Source of the DNA: Fomes fomentarius
Taxonomy: Eukaryota > Basidiomycota > Agaricomycetes > Polyporales > Polyporaceae
Reading direction: 5' to 3'
DNA length: 64,000 nucleotides
NCBI GenBank assembly: GCA_022606135.1
Contig: JABYQN010000017.1
Coordinates: 372,001-436,000, forward strand
Part shown: positions 1 through 11,510 of the stretch, piece after piece
How the letters are laid out: each line of letters starts with the position of its first letter
How positions within the stretch are numbered: the stretch's first letter is position 1
Program-made: the position numbers and the translations under genes
Notes under the pieces: model-generated
What the model saw: the letters and a program-made list of their open reading frames with translations, nothing else
Database searches by the model: none
What the model was told of the DNA's origin: nothing

Positions 1-2053
1 CCCACATGTCCTCCCTCCTTTCCGATCCCCGCGTTACCGTCTTTATCGGCGACGGCTTCAAGTTCCTCGCCGACAACACCTCCACCTACGACGTCATCAT
101 CACCGATTCCTCTGACCCCGTTGGCCCCGCCGCTTCCCTCTTCCAAAAGCCGTACTTTGAGCTCCTCCGCGACGCCCTCACCCCTGGCGGCCACATCTCC
201 ACCCAGGGCGAGTGCCTCTGGCTCCACCTCTCGCTCATCCAAGAGCTCCTCGCGACTACTCGCACGCTCTTCCCTGTGTCCGAGTACGCGTTCACCACCA
301 TTCCCACCTACCCCTCTGGCCAGATCGGCTTCATGGTCGCCTCGAAGGAGGCCGGCCGCGATCTGTCCACACCCGTCCGCACCGTCCCGAACACGCGCTA
401 CTACAACGCCGAAGTCCACAAGGCTGCTTTCGTTCTTCCCGAATTTGCCCGCGCACTTTTGAGAGAAGGCAAGGACGTCCGCCCCAAGTTCGGCCGGGCC
501 GCATTCAGCGGGACGCCCACCAAGAAGGTCCTCCTTCTGGGCAGCGGGGCTGTTGCTCTGCCTGCGGCAGAGTACGTCGTCCGCAACCCCGAGAACGCGC
601 TCACGATCGGTATGTACATGATGCTTGCATACCCGTATGCGATGTATCGGCTGATATCGCATAGCTTGTCGTACTCTGAAGAGTGCTCAGGCTCTCGCGA
701 ATGACCTGCCCAACACGACCGCGCTCTCGCTCGACGCGGGCTCTGAGGAGCCTGAGAAGCGCGCCGAGCTTGAGAAGCAGATCGCGGAGCACGACCTCGT
801 CATCTCTCTCGTGCCGTACACTTACCACGTCAATGTCATCAAGGCAGCGATCAAGGGCAAGACGAACGTCGTCACGACAAGCTACATCAGCCCCGGCATC
901 CGCGAACTCGAAGACGAGATCAAGAAGGCAGGCATTGTCGTCATGAACGAGATCGGCCTCGATCCTGGTGTCGACCACGTCTACGCCATCAAGACGATCG
1001 ACGAGGTGCATGCAAAGGGCGGCAAGGCACGTATCTCTCATCATCCCCGTATCTCGTGTCGTATACTCACAGGTGCGCAGATCAAGGAGTTCCACTCGTA
1101 CTGCGGCGGCCTGCCCGCCCCGGAGGCGTCCAACAACCCGCTCGGGTACAAGTTCTCCTGGTCGCCGAGAGGAGGGCTGCTCGCGCTGCTCAACAACGCG
1201 ACCTACCTCGCGAACGGACAGCTGGTCGACGTGCCGGGCAAGGACCTCATGGGCGTCGCGAAGCCGTACTACATCACGCCCGCACACGCGTTCGTCGCGT
1301 ACCCGAACCGCAACTCGGCGCCGTTCCGCGAGTTCTACAACATCCCCGAGGCGGAGACGGTCATCCGCGGCACGCTGCGCTACCAGGGCTTCCCCGAGTT
1401 CGTCAAGGCCCTCGTGGCGCTCGGGTGGCTGGACATGGAGAAGAAGGAGTGGTTGAAGGACGGCCTGACGTGGGCGCAGATCTTCCAGCAGGCGATCGGC
1501 GCGTCCGACGCGAGCGAGAGGTACGACCGTTTCTCGTGCCGTGGGTGAGACCTTGAGGGGCGGCACTGACCACGCTAAATGTCCGACCGACAGCACGCTC
1601 ATCGCGAAGGTGCAGGAGCTGGCGAAGTTCCCCGACGAGGGCGAGAGCCGGCGGATCATCTCCGGGCTGAAGTGGATCGGGCTGTTCTCGTCGGAGCCGG
1701 CGACGATCAGGGACGGGAACCTGCTCGACACGCTCTGCGCGCAGCTGGAGAAGCTGATGGCGTACGGGCCCGGCGAGCGCGACTTCATCATGCTCCAGCA
1801 CAGGTTCGTCGTCGAGTGGGCGGACGGCGCGCGGGACACGATCACGGCGACGCTCGAGGCGTACGGCGACCCCGCCGGACACTCGGCCATGGCGCGCTAC
1901 GTCGGCGTGCCGTGTGGGATCGCGGTCCAGCTGGTGCTTGATGGTAGGATTGGCACGCCGGGTGTCCTTGCGCCGTATTCGAAGGAGATATGTGACCCGA
2001 TCCGCGAGATACTGGAGGCGGAGGGACTGGGGTTGGTCGAGAAGGTGCTGTGA
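1..2053 (+). CDS. LYS9: Spermidine synthase-saccharopine dehydrogenase fusion (3' part)
   Basis: The gene enters from the left edge, so its start is outside. The visible exons are 1-609, 665-1030, 1073-1520 and 1594-2053. The first part matches the C-terminal half of spermidine synthase (GDG, then TDSSDPVGP, then the [10 protein letters not shown] segment). The same exon runs on into [19 protein letters not shown], the Rossmann nucleotide-binding start of saccharopine dehydrogenase (glutamate-forming), which continues through [11 protein letters not shown] and [16 protein letters not shown] to the stop. Such a fusion is known in basidiomycetes: one protein makes spermidine from putrescine and decarboxylated SAM, and does the penultimate step of alpha-aminoadipate lysine synthesis. 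Both activities are cytosolic. All visible splice phases agree and no lesion is seen. Long antisense frames here are GC-rich shadows. Confidence 0.95.
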
Positions 2054-2239
2054 GGAATGAGCTGAGACGGACGGTACGTGGCCCGGGATTATATGGCCTT
2101 ATGGTCTGGTCCCATGACGTCGACGGGAAGGAGAAAATGCGTGTAGTGTATGTAGAGTGTAGCATTCCTAGCTAACGTTGTATCAACATCATAGAAACAA
2201 GCCCGAAAGCGTCGTCGACATCAACGAGCTGGGGAGGAG

Positions 2240-3118
2240 AGCGAAAGGCGCATGAAGTCGGCACTGCCCGCCCGACCGTATCGCGCTGAAGAGGCCGGAG
2301 TGTCGAAGGTCGTTGCATCACGGAGTCACGAGTTCGATGGTCAGCATAGAGACATTCACGACGTCTATGTCAGAGGCTTGCACTTGCGGAACTGCTCGGG
2401 TACTGGGTCGACGTCCGAGTCGAAGGTGGAGATAGACATGTACAGAGTCTGGAGGACCAGAGCGGCGGGGTGAATGAGCGGTCTTTCAAGCGATAACTTG
2501 TTTTGGTGAGTGTATCACTTAAGGGCGAGCTCAAGGGACGGTACCGGTGTGAGTGACTCGACTCGTAGGCTGGGACTTGAGCGAGCCATGAAGCGAATTG
2601 GATAGTACTAGCATTGGGGGGAAGATCATCTCTTTCAAGCCGGACGATTGTTTCACGTGGAGTTTGGTCAATGTCCCGATCAGCACTGGTCGTAGACCGG
2701 TCCTGACTGCTATGCCAGTTAGCGAGTCGAGGTAAGGTAGTGAAGCGTTCAGACTGAAAAGGTCATCAGTACGGGATGGGAATGTCGCCGTGAAGATGAG
2801 CAGTGTTCGCAGATTGACGAGTTGGCCGTAGGTCTTCAATCATTGCCTGGGATCATGGCCTTGCTAACATACCGTATACGTACGCCGAGCGACTTAAACA
2901 AGGGCCCAAGACAATCGTTGTGCAAGAAGCTTTGAGAAAAGGGACGGAAAAGGATTCCCGTGTAGCTTGATATCGCGAAAGAGAACTGCGCGAGCGGTTG
3001 GTGAGAGCCTAGCATGAGCGTAAGGTCGATGGATTGTTGACGAGCAAGTCCAAGATACGAATCCGATAGATACGAGTCTGATACTACGCAGCGTCTCTCC
3101 TGCTTCTAGATGCAATAG
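2240..3118 (-). pseudogene. F-box/LRR-like relic
   Basis: Reading leftwards, fragments of a fungal F-box-type protein can be seen. Around 3115-2894 is a piece with LRLVS-type spacing, then DIKLHGNPFPSLFSKLLAQR. At 2839-2531 is a leucine-rich piece (LVNLRTLLIF, LPYLDSLTGI). Near 2470-2250 is a final piece with FDSDVDPVPEQFRK. Frames change between pieces and I could not join them by convincing introns. I read it as a decayed F-box-like gene. It could also be an active gene with introns I have not resolved. Confidence 0.33.
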
Positions 3119-3184
3119 TAAGTGTACAATCTACGGACTTAGCTAGTACGACTCGGCGAAAGCTTGGAGAGAAAGGTCCCACAT

Positions 3185-5014
3185 TCAATGCTCGCACAGA
3201 CTGAACGTAACCTCGTACACGTCTTCGTTCTGTTTCACAACGAAGTTCGACCTCTCCTCCATCAGCCTCTTTCGAACCTCCTCTGCCTCCTCACGACTGA
3301 TCGTCCCGGCGAGCGCATACGACGCGATCATATCGTACAGCTCCGTTGGAAGCTCTCGCAGCGCAGGGATCTGCGCCATCTCGTCCTCGTACCACGACCG
3401 CTGCTGCGGGGGCACGTCCGCCGTCGAGTGCACCCGACGGAATGGGTCGACTAGGAAGAAGCACAGGATCTTCCGAACACCCGGTTTAGACGGATCGGCA
3501 AGTTCGAACGGCTGGACGCGATGCTGCCAGAGGTTGGGGAACGCGACGCACTTGTCTTCTACCGCGACGATATGCCCGAGCTCCTGGTTCATCATGTCCT
3601 CGTTTGCGAACCCGAAGACCGACCGGTAGCCCCTGTTGTCGTTCTGCTCGTAGTCCATGTCCATACCGTCCGGATCGGAGCCGACCTGTGTGCGGAATGC
3701 GAGGCGCGACTCTGTGATGTTCTCGCACGCATAGTAGTAGAGGCCTGTGGCGACGATCTGCTCATTGAGCATTCCTTCGACATGCCATGCGCCGCCGGGA
3801 TACTTGGGCTTCTCTGGGGTTAGCACGATGTTCGCGAGCTTGACAATCACCTGGAGAGTGCGTCCTTTCAGGTTGATCTCAATGCGCCCTTCGGTGCTGG
3901 GCGGCTGAAAGGGAGGAGGCTCCGGAACGAGTGGCTTACGAGCATGGTGCCATGCGTTGTACGCATTGTATGCCTCCCGGCTGTGAGCCGAGATATCGGG
4001 TCCTTCTCCAAGGTGTGCGTACCAGGAACTGGGATCGATGTTGATGAGCAGAGAGGGCTCGGGACTCAGGGCGTCAGAGAGAACCTTTTCGAACATGGGG
4101 ATGAAGCGCTGGAGGATGGAGGTGATAGGGGTATACAGCACTCGATGCTCAATCGGATGAAGGTTGTTAATGTAGCCTTGACGTGTGACTTCGCCTGTGG
4201 TGGCCACCGCGAAATCGGTTGGGAGCCATTGGAAGTCCTGTGATGCAACAGAGTGCAGGTGCCATCTGTGATCGTCGAAGTCCTTGCGAGTCTCTTTGTA
4301 CTGATCCCAGGTGTATTCCACAAGTGGGTCTGAGTAGCTGCTTCTGTCATCTTGTGGACGACTGAACAAGCTTGCGCCGATACGCAAACAGTAAAGGGAG
4401 GGATGGACAAGGTCGAGTACTTGGTTCTCTGAGCCCGGATGCCAGTCCTTCTCTTCGTCCGGGACGGACTCGAGGATAGCAACCCCACAAACGAGGGCTT
4501 GCTTCAAGTCTGTGGGAATGAGAGAATAAGACTGATGGACTCCGCACACAGAAGTGCTCTAGATTGGATGCGTTCTTTAGCAAATGTTTACGAAGACAAC
4601 AAATCCCCTTACGTGTATTCCAGTGGTCGGCTCTACCCGAGAGGCCGCCCACTTCAACTCGGCGAACACATAGTCGAGCTGAGTGTCAGTAATGGGGTCG
4701 CGGGGCCATCTCTTGTTCCGGGTCTGGTCGTCAACTCGAGGGTAAGGGCGCCATGTGGGCTCTTCCAGAGAGGACGGACGCGACACATCGGCGCCTTCAT
4801 CCTTCCATTCTTGGCTGGAGGCAAGGCGGTCAAACTCGACCATCTCCGCACGCCATTTCGCAACCAGCGCATCGTCGCTGACCTTCTCCCACCAGCGTGG
4901 CTTTTGACGGATGAGGTTTGAGAGGTTGCGCATACGAAGCTCGACTAGGGTGGCAGGATCGCGAGCGTGAAACTCATATGGGGAGCGAAAGACGTAAGAC
5001 GGATGGGCGGCCAT
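3185..5014 (-). CDS. DUF4246 family protein, copy 1
   Basis: Two exons (5014-4613 and 4558-3185) give 591 aa. The N-terminal exon has the family opening: FRSPYEF, LVELRMRNLSNLIRQKP, WWEKV. The second has EKDWHPGS and VLDLVHPSLY, QWLPTDFAV, then the core with WHVEG (H about 393, E about 395), NLWQHRVQPF (H about 480) and PGVRKIL (R about 496). The H-x-E...H...R spacing resembles the metal and 2-oxoglutarate ligands of Fe(II) dioxygenases; that reading is mine, as the family has no assigned activity that I know of. There is no signal peptide. Related copies lie at 24152-25947 (intact), 13780-14153, 39983-40775 and 63625-64000 (broken), so the family is expanding locally. Confidence 0.88.
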
Positions 5015-5817
5015 GTCGCCTCTAGTAGTTGGGACGCTAGCCGATCCTATAGGCTGTGATAGTCAACTAAGTTTTTGTGCTTGCACAGAAACGAACGAAC
5101 TTACGAGACGAAGTCTGCGATGTAGAGGGTGCGGATGAAGCCTTCCAAGCCTAGCTATAGCTAGTAGCAGTCGTTACTGACACTCCGACGCTCCCACGCG
5201 TGTCTCGGCAATTGGGCTCCGATTTCGTTGGAAGGCAGCCTCGTACTTATCACTTGCTCAAACATAGAGCACGACTTCGCGGAGTTGACGATAAGAAAGT
5301 ACGAGACTTGTAGAACGGTGAAGTGCAACGTCGGCTGGATAGCTATGTAGAACATTTCGGCAATACTAAGCATGTTACTTCTCTGAAGACAAATACGTCA
5401 AACAAACTTGGCTGTCCGACAGACTCGAGTCCTCAAAACGAACACATCGACCATGTATCACTCATTACTCTGACTTTTAGTCGCAGCCCTACCATGCCAG
5501 TGCAAATAGGGCTGTTTCCTCGTGGCAACCAGTATCAGCACTGGTGACATGAGACAGCGGGCCGCCGACCGAGTACTTACTTTCAGCTAACGAGGTCACA
5601 GGGGCCTACTCGTCGCTTTCGCTTGCAGCCTTTGGAGCTCATGTGCGTAAAAGTACTCGTCTACGCTTCAACCCGCCGAAATCTCGCATACTAACTCATC
5701 ATTCTTCCGCCGGGCCGTCCGTGCCCTCGTGACGCTCCCTCAATCCTTCAAGTAGGCCAGCGTGCAGACCGTGACGGCGACCACGCACGAAGTTGGTGTT
5801 GCGTAGCGCGACGTCGA
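5015..5817. other. Intergenic, no gene seen
   Basis: About 800 bases between the divergently transcribed DUF4246 and GH28 genes. Only short, unrelated open frames occur. The stretch probably holds the promoters of both genes, but I see no clear TATA box. Confidence 0.5.
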
Positions 5818-7938
5818 ATGCGTTTTGTATCTGCTTGTGTCGTTGCACTGATTTCGACGGCGGCCGTTTGGTCTGCTACTAGTGCTAGTAGTGTTGGCGC
5901 GGGCCATGGCCATTCGCCAGCCAAGCTTTGCTACCTCCGACCCTTTGGGGAGGGCTTGGACGACACAGACCAGGTAAGGCGGTATTCGTACTGATTGCGC
6001 GCACCATATCTAACTGCTTCCACATTTCGTCTAGATAGAAGCGGCGATCGCGAGATGCGGCCACGGCGGAACGACTGTGTTCGGTCCTGGTCAGTACAAC
6101 GTCACCAGGTCAGTCTGAGCTTCTCACTCTTTGGGAAGCTCGCAGAATAGCGCGGAGTGTACTGTCTGAGGGCTCACCGATATGTTTGGATCCACAGGAA
6201 GATGACATGGAACCTGTCGCACTCCCGCGTCGACCTGTACGGATACCTTAGCGTGAGTCCTTGCTCTCCCGATTTCCATATACATCACCCCGCTTCCTGT
6301 ACTGACTGACCGCTCGCATCACGGCTGTCTGACGTCCGACGTCCGAATCCAGTTCGTGCCGGACATCCAATACTGGCTGGACGCATCCCACACCTACCGG
6401 ACGATCTTCATCCAGAACCAGGCCTCCTGGTTCGTCGTCACCGGCCACGACTTCACGCTCGACGCGCACAACGAGGGCGGCATCAACGGGAACGGCCAGC
6501 CGTGGTGGACGTACTTCGCAACGCACACGCGCGAGGACGGCGACGGGCGGCCTGTCGCGCTCACGTTGAAGAACGTGACGCGCGCGACGGTGAGGGACTT
6601 TCGGGTCGTGGACCAGCCGTTCTGGTGCAATGCTGTGGCGGACTCGCGCGAGGTTGTGTTTGATGGGATGTATTGCAATGCGACGAATCGGGATCCGGAG
6701 TATGCGGGGAAGAAGTAGGTGCTATTCTTCTGCGTCTGCGTGGAAGGTGAGAGCTGATGGAAAGGTTACCTGTACTGTAGTGTTGTACCAAACACCGATG
6801 GTATGTGTATGTGAGATATGGTGTCAGCGGGAGTTTACTGACTGGTGACCGGCGTTCACAGGCATTAACACATACCGGTCGGATAAGATCTCACTACTCC
6901 ACTGGGATGTGAGTAGCAGGGGTCTGGACCGGAATCGCCTCGTTGCTAATCCTGTTTGACCAGATTACTTGCGGCGATGACTGCTTGGCTATCAAGGGGG
7001 TTCGTCATATATCGTATTTGCTCACGGACTCGCAGACTAAAGTGGCACACAGAACTCCACGAATATTTACGCAAAGGATATCGTGTGTCGTGGTGGAAAT
7101 GGTATCGCGATTGGCTCCTTGGGCCAGTACGTCGACCTGGTAAGTCCTAGTCCAACGTCGATTGATTCCACTCACATACATCAATCTCTCCCGCCGCCGT
7201 TCCTCTAGCCCGATATAGTGGACAATTTGACCTTGGAAGATATCCAGGTCAGTTTATTTGACGGCCTGACCCACCCATTGACTTAGTCCCATGCGCAGTT
7301 CATCCGCCTCGACTCTCAAGTGCAGCCAAATATGAACAATGGCGTATATTTCAAGACCTGGACGGGGACCGTCAACGGCGAGCCGCCTATGGGAGGGGGA
7401 GGGGGTGGTGGATATGTGGCAAATGTCGTTGCCAAGAACATCTCGCTCGACGACGTGAACGTCCCCGTGCATGTCTATCAGACAAATGGCGGGCATTCGT
7501 GAGTTGCAATATCCTTCCATGTCATGATAATGATTAGTGCTCATGTTGAACGGGTTGTTTGTGTGGCGATACAGGAATGACCTACCATCACAGCTGCAGT
7601 TCAGCAACCTGAGCTTCATCAACTGGACAGGCACCTCGTTACGCAGCACCTGTAAGTCACATTTTCCGCCAGTGCCGCTCGAAGTGCGAGCTCATCTGGC
7701 TTGGTTGTTCGTTGCGCCCCAGTGGTGGACATTGAGTGTAGTGCGGCAGTTCCGTGTCCGAACATTCGATTCGCGAACTTCAACGTCAGTCCGCCAGCGG
7801 GGAGCACTGCGTCGTACAAGTGCGTGAATGTCGCGAGCGCATCCGGAATACCAGGTTAGTTTTCGCTGGGTATATGAGAGGATATGAGAATTGACGGTGA
7901 TGTACGTAGGGTGTGCGACTGATTTAACCGGTGTATGA
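5818..7938 (+). CDS. Secreted GH28 pectinase-like glycosidase, copy 1
   Basis: Thirteen exons (5818-5973, 6035-6108, 6198-6252, 6353-6714, 6781-6800, 6862-6908, 6964-6999, 7053-7139, 7209-7247, 7299-7498, 7575-7651, 7723-7854, 7910-7938) give 437 aa. A signal peptide starts at MRFVSACVVALIS. Family 28 marks are VPNTDG across a 20-base exon and CGDDCLAIKG, which carry the usual aspartates of the inverting mechanism. Where endo-polygalacturonases have a G-H-G triad this protein has GGNGIAIGS, and the usual R-I-K is GVYFKTW, so I would not call it a classical endo-polygalacturonase. A rhamnogalacturonan- or exo-type pectinase is more likely. A glycine run follows GEPP. A close paralogue in opposite orientation lies at 11511-13512. 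Confidence 0.92.
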
Positions 7939-8266
7939 AGGTTTTAGGGGTCCAGGCTACCGGCACAGTTATCGCGTGTCTGATTTCATAGCTGCCAGAG
8001 CGTTAGCAATCCAGTCGTAGTCCCTGACGTAGTCCCTGCATGAGATGAAACTGAAGAGAAACTGTCTGACATTCGTGGCAGAAAGGATTATGAACCGTAC
8101 GCGTGTGCCAAAAGGAATAGAGACGCGCGTCCACGGTCCGACGTCATGGGCGTCTACTGTTCACGCCTTGTTCTTTGGCCACCACCACCTCCACGTTCCC
8201 CTCTGGTTCCGTCATTGTCAACTGCCCACGATCGCGCGACGCAATAGTACAGGGAAAGAAATTTGG
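7939..8266. other. Intergenic, no gene seen
   Basis: Short spacer between the GH28 stop and the NUP84 start. No conserved element was recognised; it should contain the GH28 3' end and the NUP84 promoter. Confidence 0.5.
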
Positions 8267-11200
8267 ATGGCAGACACCTTGTACGCCTCGTGCGCGGAGG
8301 TGCTCTCTATATGTCAGGCCAACAAGGATAACCTTGAGGTCCTCCTTGATCCAGAGACCGGCTTTGCGCCCAGGTTACGTCAAATATGCAATCAACAGTG
8401 AGCTGAAGTCTGGATTCTGCTGCGGATAGTACATGACACGAACACGCGCAGGCTACTGGAGCTGCAGGAGGAAGTGGTCGACGAGAGCATCTCTCCGAAC
8501 GAGCTCGAAGCACTCAAAATGGAGAGTGATACATGGGCATTACTACAGGCCCTCATGTCGTACGTTTCAATACTTTCGCGCCGCCGAACTTGCTCTGAAC
8601 CTGAAACGGAACACCGTCTTCAGACTACGCAAAACCACCCCGCCGGAGTACCCCCACCCGCGCGACCTCCTCGCTGCGAATCCATATACACCACCAGCCA
8701 CACTTGCTCAATCCATCATGCACTCATCACCCCTCCTCTCCGCTCTCGTCGTTGTACGAGAATGGCTACACGACTCCGCTCCTGCACCGACGATCCCGGG
8801 TGCCACAAACGGCTACTGGAGGTTCACCCGGAACGCCGTCTTGCAGGGCAAGAGGACTGCTCGGGCTGGCGCTGGGCTGGTGACCGACCTCGACCCGGAT
8901 GCTGTCAACAGAGACGGAGCGGATGGCAAGGGTTTGACGCCAGACGATGCGGTACGTGATACTATGCTATCATAACAGAGCATAAAAGCGGGCGACTGAG
9001 TACACGCTGCTACTGTGGGTCATAGGCGTACGACAAGGTCGTCCTGCAAGCGCTGTACGCGCACGTACGCGCCGGTCAGCTGGAGGAGGCCGTCGAGTTG
9101 TGTAGGAAAGCGAACCAGCCATGGCGCGCGGCGAGTATCCGAGGCGCGTTCCTATTCCAGTGGCGCGCGATTGGTGAGTCCCTTAAGTGTCACACTATGT
9201 GCAAGTTCTATGTACTCACGCCCGTATGCAGCGAACGAGCCACGAGATGAAGACGCGATGGAGGACGAGGATGCGGAGGACTCACAACAATGGCGCGGGA
9301 ACGTCCGGAGGAGAATGTGGAAGACTGTCTGCCAGAGGGCAGCTCTGAACGTACGTCGCGTCCTATCCCTTCGTCGACCCCTTTTCCGGCCTCTCTTCAC
9401 GCACGCTCACTCACATGGCTTCGAACTGTGGCTGGTATAGTCAACGCTTTCCCCAACTGAACGCGCCGTCTACGCTGCGCTTGCACCCACACCAGCGACG
9501 TCCGCCGCGCTCAAGTCGCACTGCCGGACGTGGGAGGACCACTTATGGGCGCTCGTGAGCGTCGCGTGCGAGGAGCGGCTGAGTGCGGGCCTCGCGAATA
9601 TTGAGCGGGAGTGTTTCTGGGAAAATGGCTTGGGTGCGCTCGAGAGTGGAGCCACCGCTGGGGTAGATGGGCAGCCGCGGGACGTGGGAGAGGAGGACGA
9701 GTGGGAAGAAGAGGTCGTGCAGACGTTGGATGCGTTGTCGAGCGTGCAGGTTGCTGAGGGGTGAGTGTTAATCTCAGTCTCAGTATATGAATGGGTCTTG
9801 CTGACTTTGGATATCGATAGCGCCCCTGCGGATCACCCATACCATGTATCGCAATTGCATATCATCCTCAACAAGACAGACGAGCTCCTAGAAGGGTTCG
9901 CGAATGGTTTGCAAGAAGGGCTGTACCTCTCTGCACCCGAGTGAGTGCCTCCCTCCGCTCTCGTCCATCGTCGCGCGTCCATCAAAATTGATCTATTCTC
10001 TGCATCTACCAGGTACCCAGCCATGACCCGCTTCTTCGCGCACCTCTGCCTCTTTATTCAGATGATCGACCTCCCCGTGTCACCCTTCGCCACGCAAGTC
10101 ATCCTGGAAGCATACCTGCAAGTTCTCGAGAACGCCGGCCAGCGCGAGCTCATCGCAATGTACGCAGGAGCGCTGGGCGACAACGCCGTCGAGCGTTACG
10201 CGCTCTTCCTCACCTCGCTCGAGCTTTCGGGCGACGCGCACGAGCGCCGCCTTGCCCTTACGCGCGCGCGCGAGCATGGGCTGGATGTCGAGCGTGTCGC
10301 CGTCGTTACGGCGGAGCGAACGATCGAAAAGGCGTTCACGGTGCGTCCTGACCTGCTTGTCGTCAGCTGGCCCGTTTATGGTCTGGGTGCTCATGATGCT
10401 TGAATTGTAGATCCTACCACCGGCCAAGGGCCCGCTACCGTCGATCATCGGGCTGGAGCCTGCACCGACGGATGCAGAGTGGCTCCTTGTGCGCTCAATT
10501 GAGTGGACGACATTCGTCGAGTCGACGTACGACACCGCACTCGAGCAGGCGAATGTCATTTTGCGCTACTTGCTTGGTACGTTCCTCCATTACGCTTTCT
10601 GCTACAGATGATTAACGCATTTAATAGGTCGTGGCCGGGTGCAGCTCGCGAAGGGCCTGCTGGACATGCTCCCGCCCGAGCTTGGTAGTTTGCAGGACCC
10701 GGAAGACCAGGCGACGGAGTACATGCATTATCGCCAGTTCTTTGCCGTCTGGGAGACATTTGCGCGGGTTGTGGAGTGTCAGGCGCTCGAAAGGCCGCAG
10801 ATGAACAAGGAGACGAGAGCGTCGTGGCTGAGCGATTATAAAGGCTTGATCGAGCAGGCGAGGGAGGACACGATCAAGCTATTGACGACGGATTGGCTTA
10901 TGGCAGACGTAGAGGTGAATGGTGGTGAGTTTTCCTGACCTGTTGTAGCGGGGGATGAAACAAGATGCTGACGACGATGAGCGTAGGTGAACGGAGACGG
11001 CGCGACCTCGTCCGCATTCGACAGATATACATCCCCGAGCTGATCATCCGCCTACACTCAATCCTCGTCACCTCGCGCAGTCGGGTATCAGAGTATGTCC
11101 CTTCTCGCTTTCGCTCGAACGTCGACAGATGCTGATCACAGTTCACGACAGGAATGTCAAACACGCGCTCTCGCTCGTCAACATCGTCGCCGACTCGCGC

Positions 11201-11332
11201 TACAGGTTGTACGATGACTTCTCGAACCAGAACGGGCGCAGGCTGGGCGACTACCTTGCGGCGGTTCGCCTGGCTGTTCTTGCGGGCGTGGAGGGAGGCG
11301 GGTCGGACCCGTTCCGGATTCTCACTGTATAA
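8267..11332 (+). CDS. NUP84: Nucleoporin Nup84/Nup107
   Basis: Twelve exons (8267-8397, 8452-8559, 8624-8951, 9026-9173, 9232-9350, 9441-9760, 9821-9940, 10013-10340, 10411-10576, 10628-10924, 10987-11092, 11152-11332) give 783 aa with every splice phase closed. The protein is almost wholly helical and matches the Nup84/Nup107 family: an N-terminal helical block, the segment AYDKVVLQALYAHVRAGQL leading into RKANQPWRAAS, an acidic insert (DEDAMEDEDAED), and a C-terminal segment IRQIYIPELIIRLHSIL followed by RYRLYDDF. It is a scaffold part of the Y-shaped Nup84/Nup107-160 complex of the nuclear pore. The start chosen is the ATG that opens MADTLYASCAEV in frame with the first exon. It is a single-copy housekeeping gene, set between two recently diverged GH28 genes. 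Confidence 0.93.
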
Positions 11333-11510
11333 GTATGCCGCTCGAGCTCGAGGTGTGTTGTCGATATTGATTCTTGTTGCTACGTACACAATGATAGCTT
11401 GTTGTATCAGCGAGTGTCCTCAGTTCGCTTTGCTGAGACGTGCGACATGATGTGAATAGATGGTGTGCTACTATCGGGATAAATAGGTACCCTGCCATTT
11501 GCATCTGATC

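Noticed and set aside
601..1890. 429-codon minus-strand frame opposite the saccharopine dehydrogenase region
   Set aside because: Arg/Val/Leu-rich antisense frame in GC-rich coding DNA, crossing the introns of a well supported plus-strand gene.
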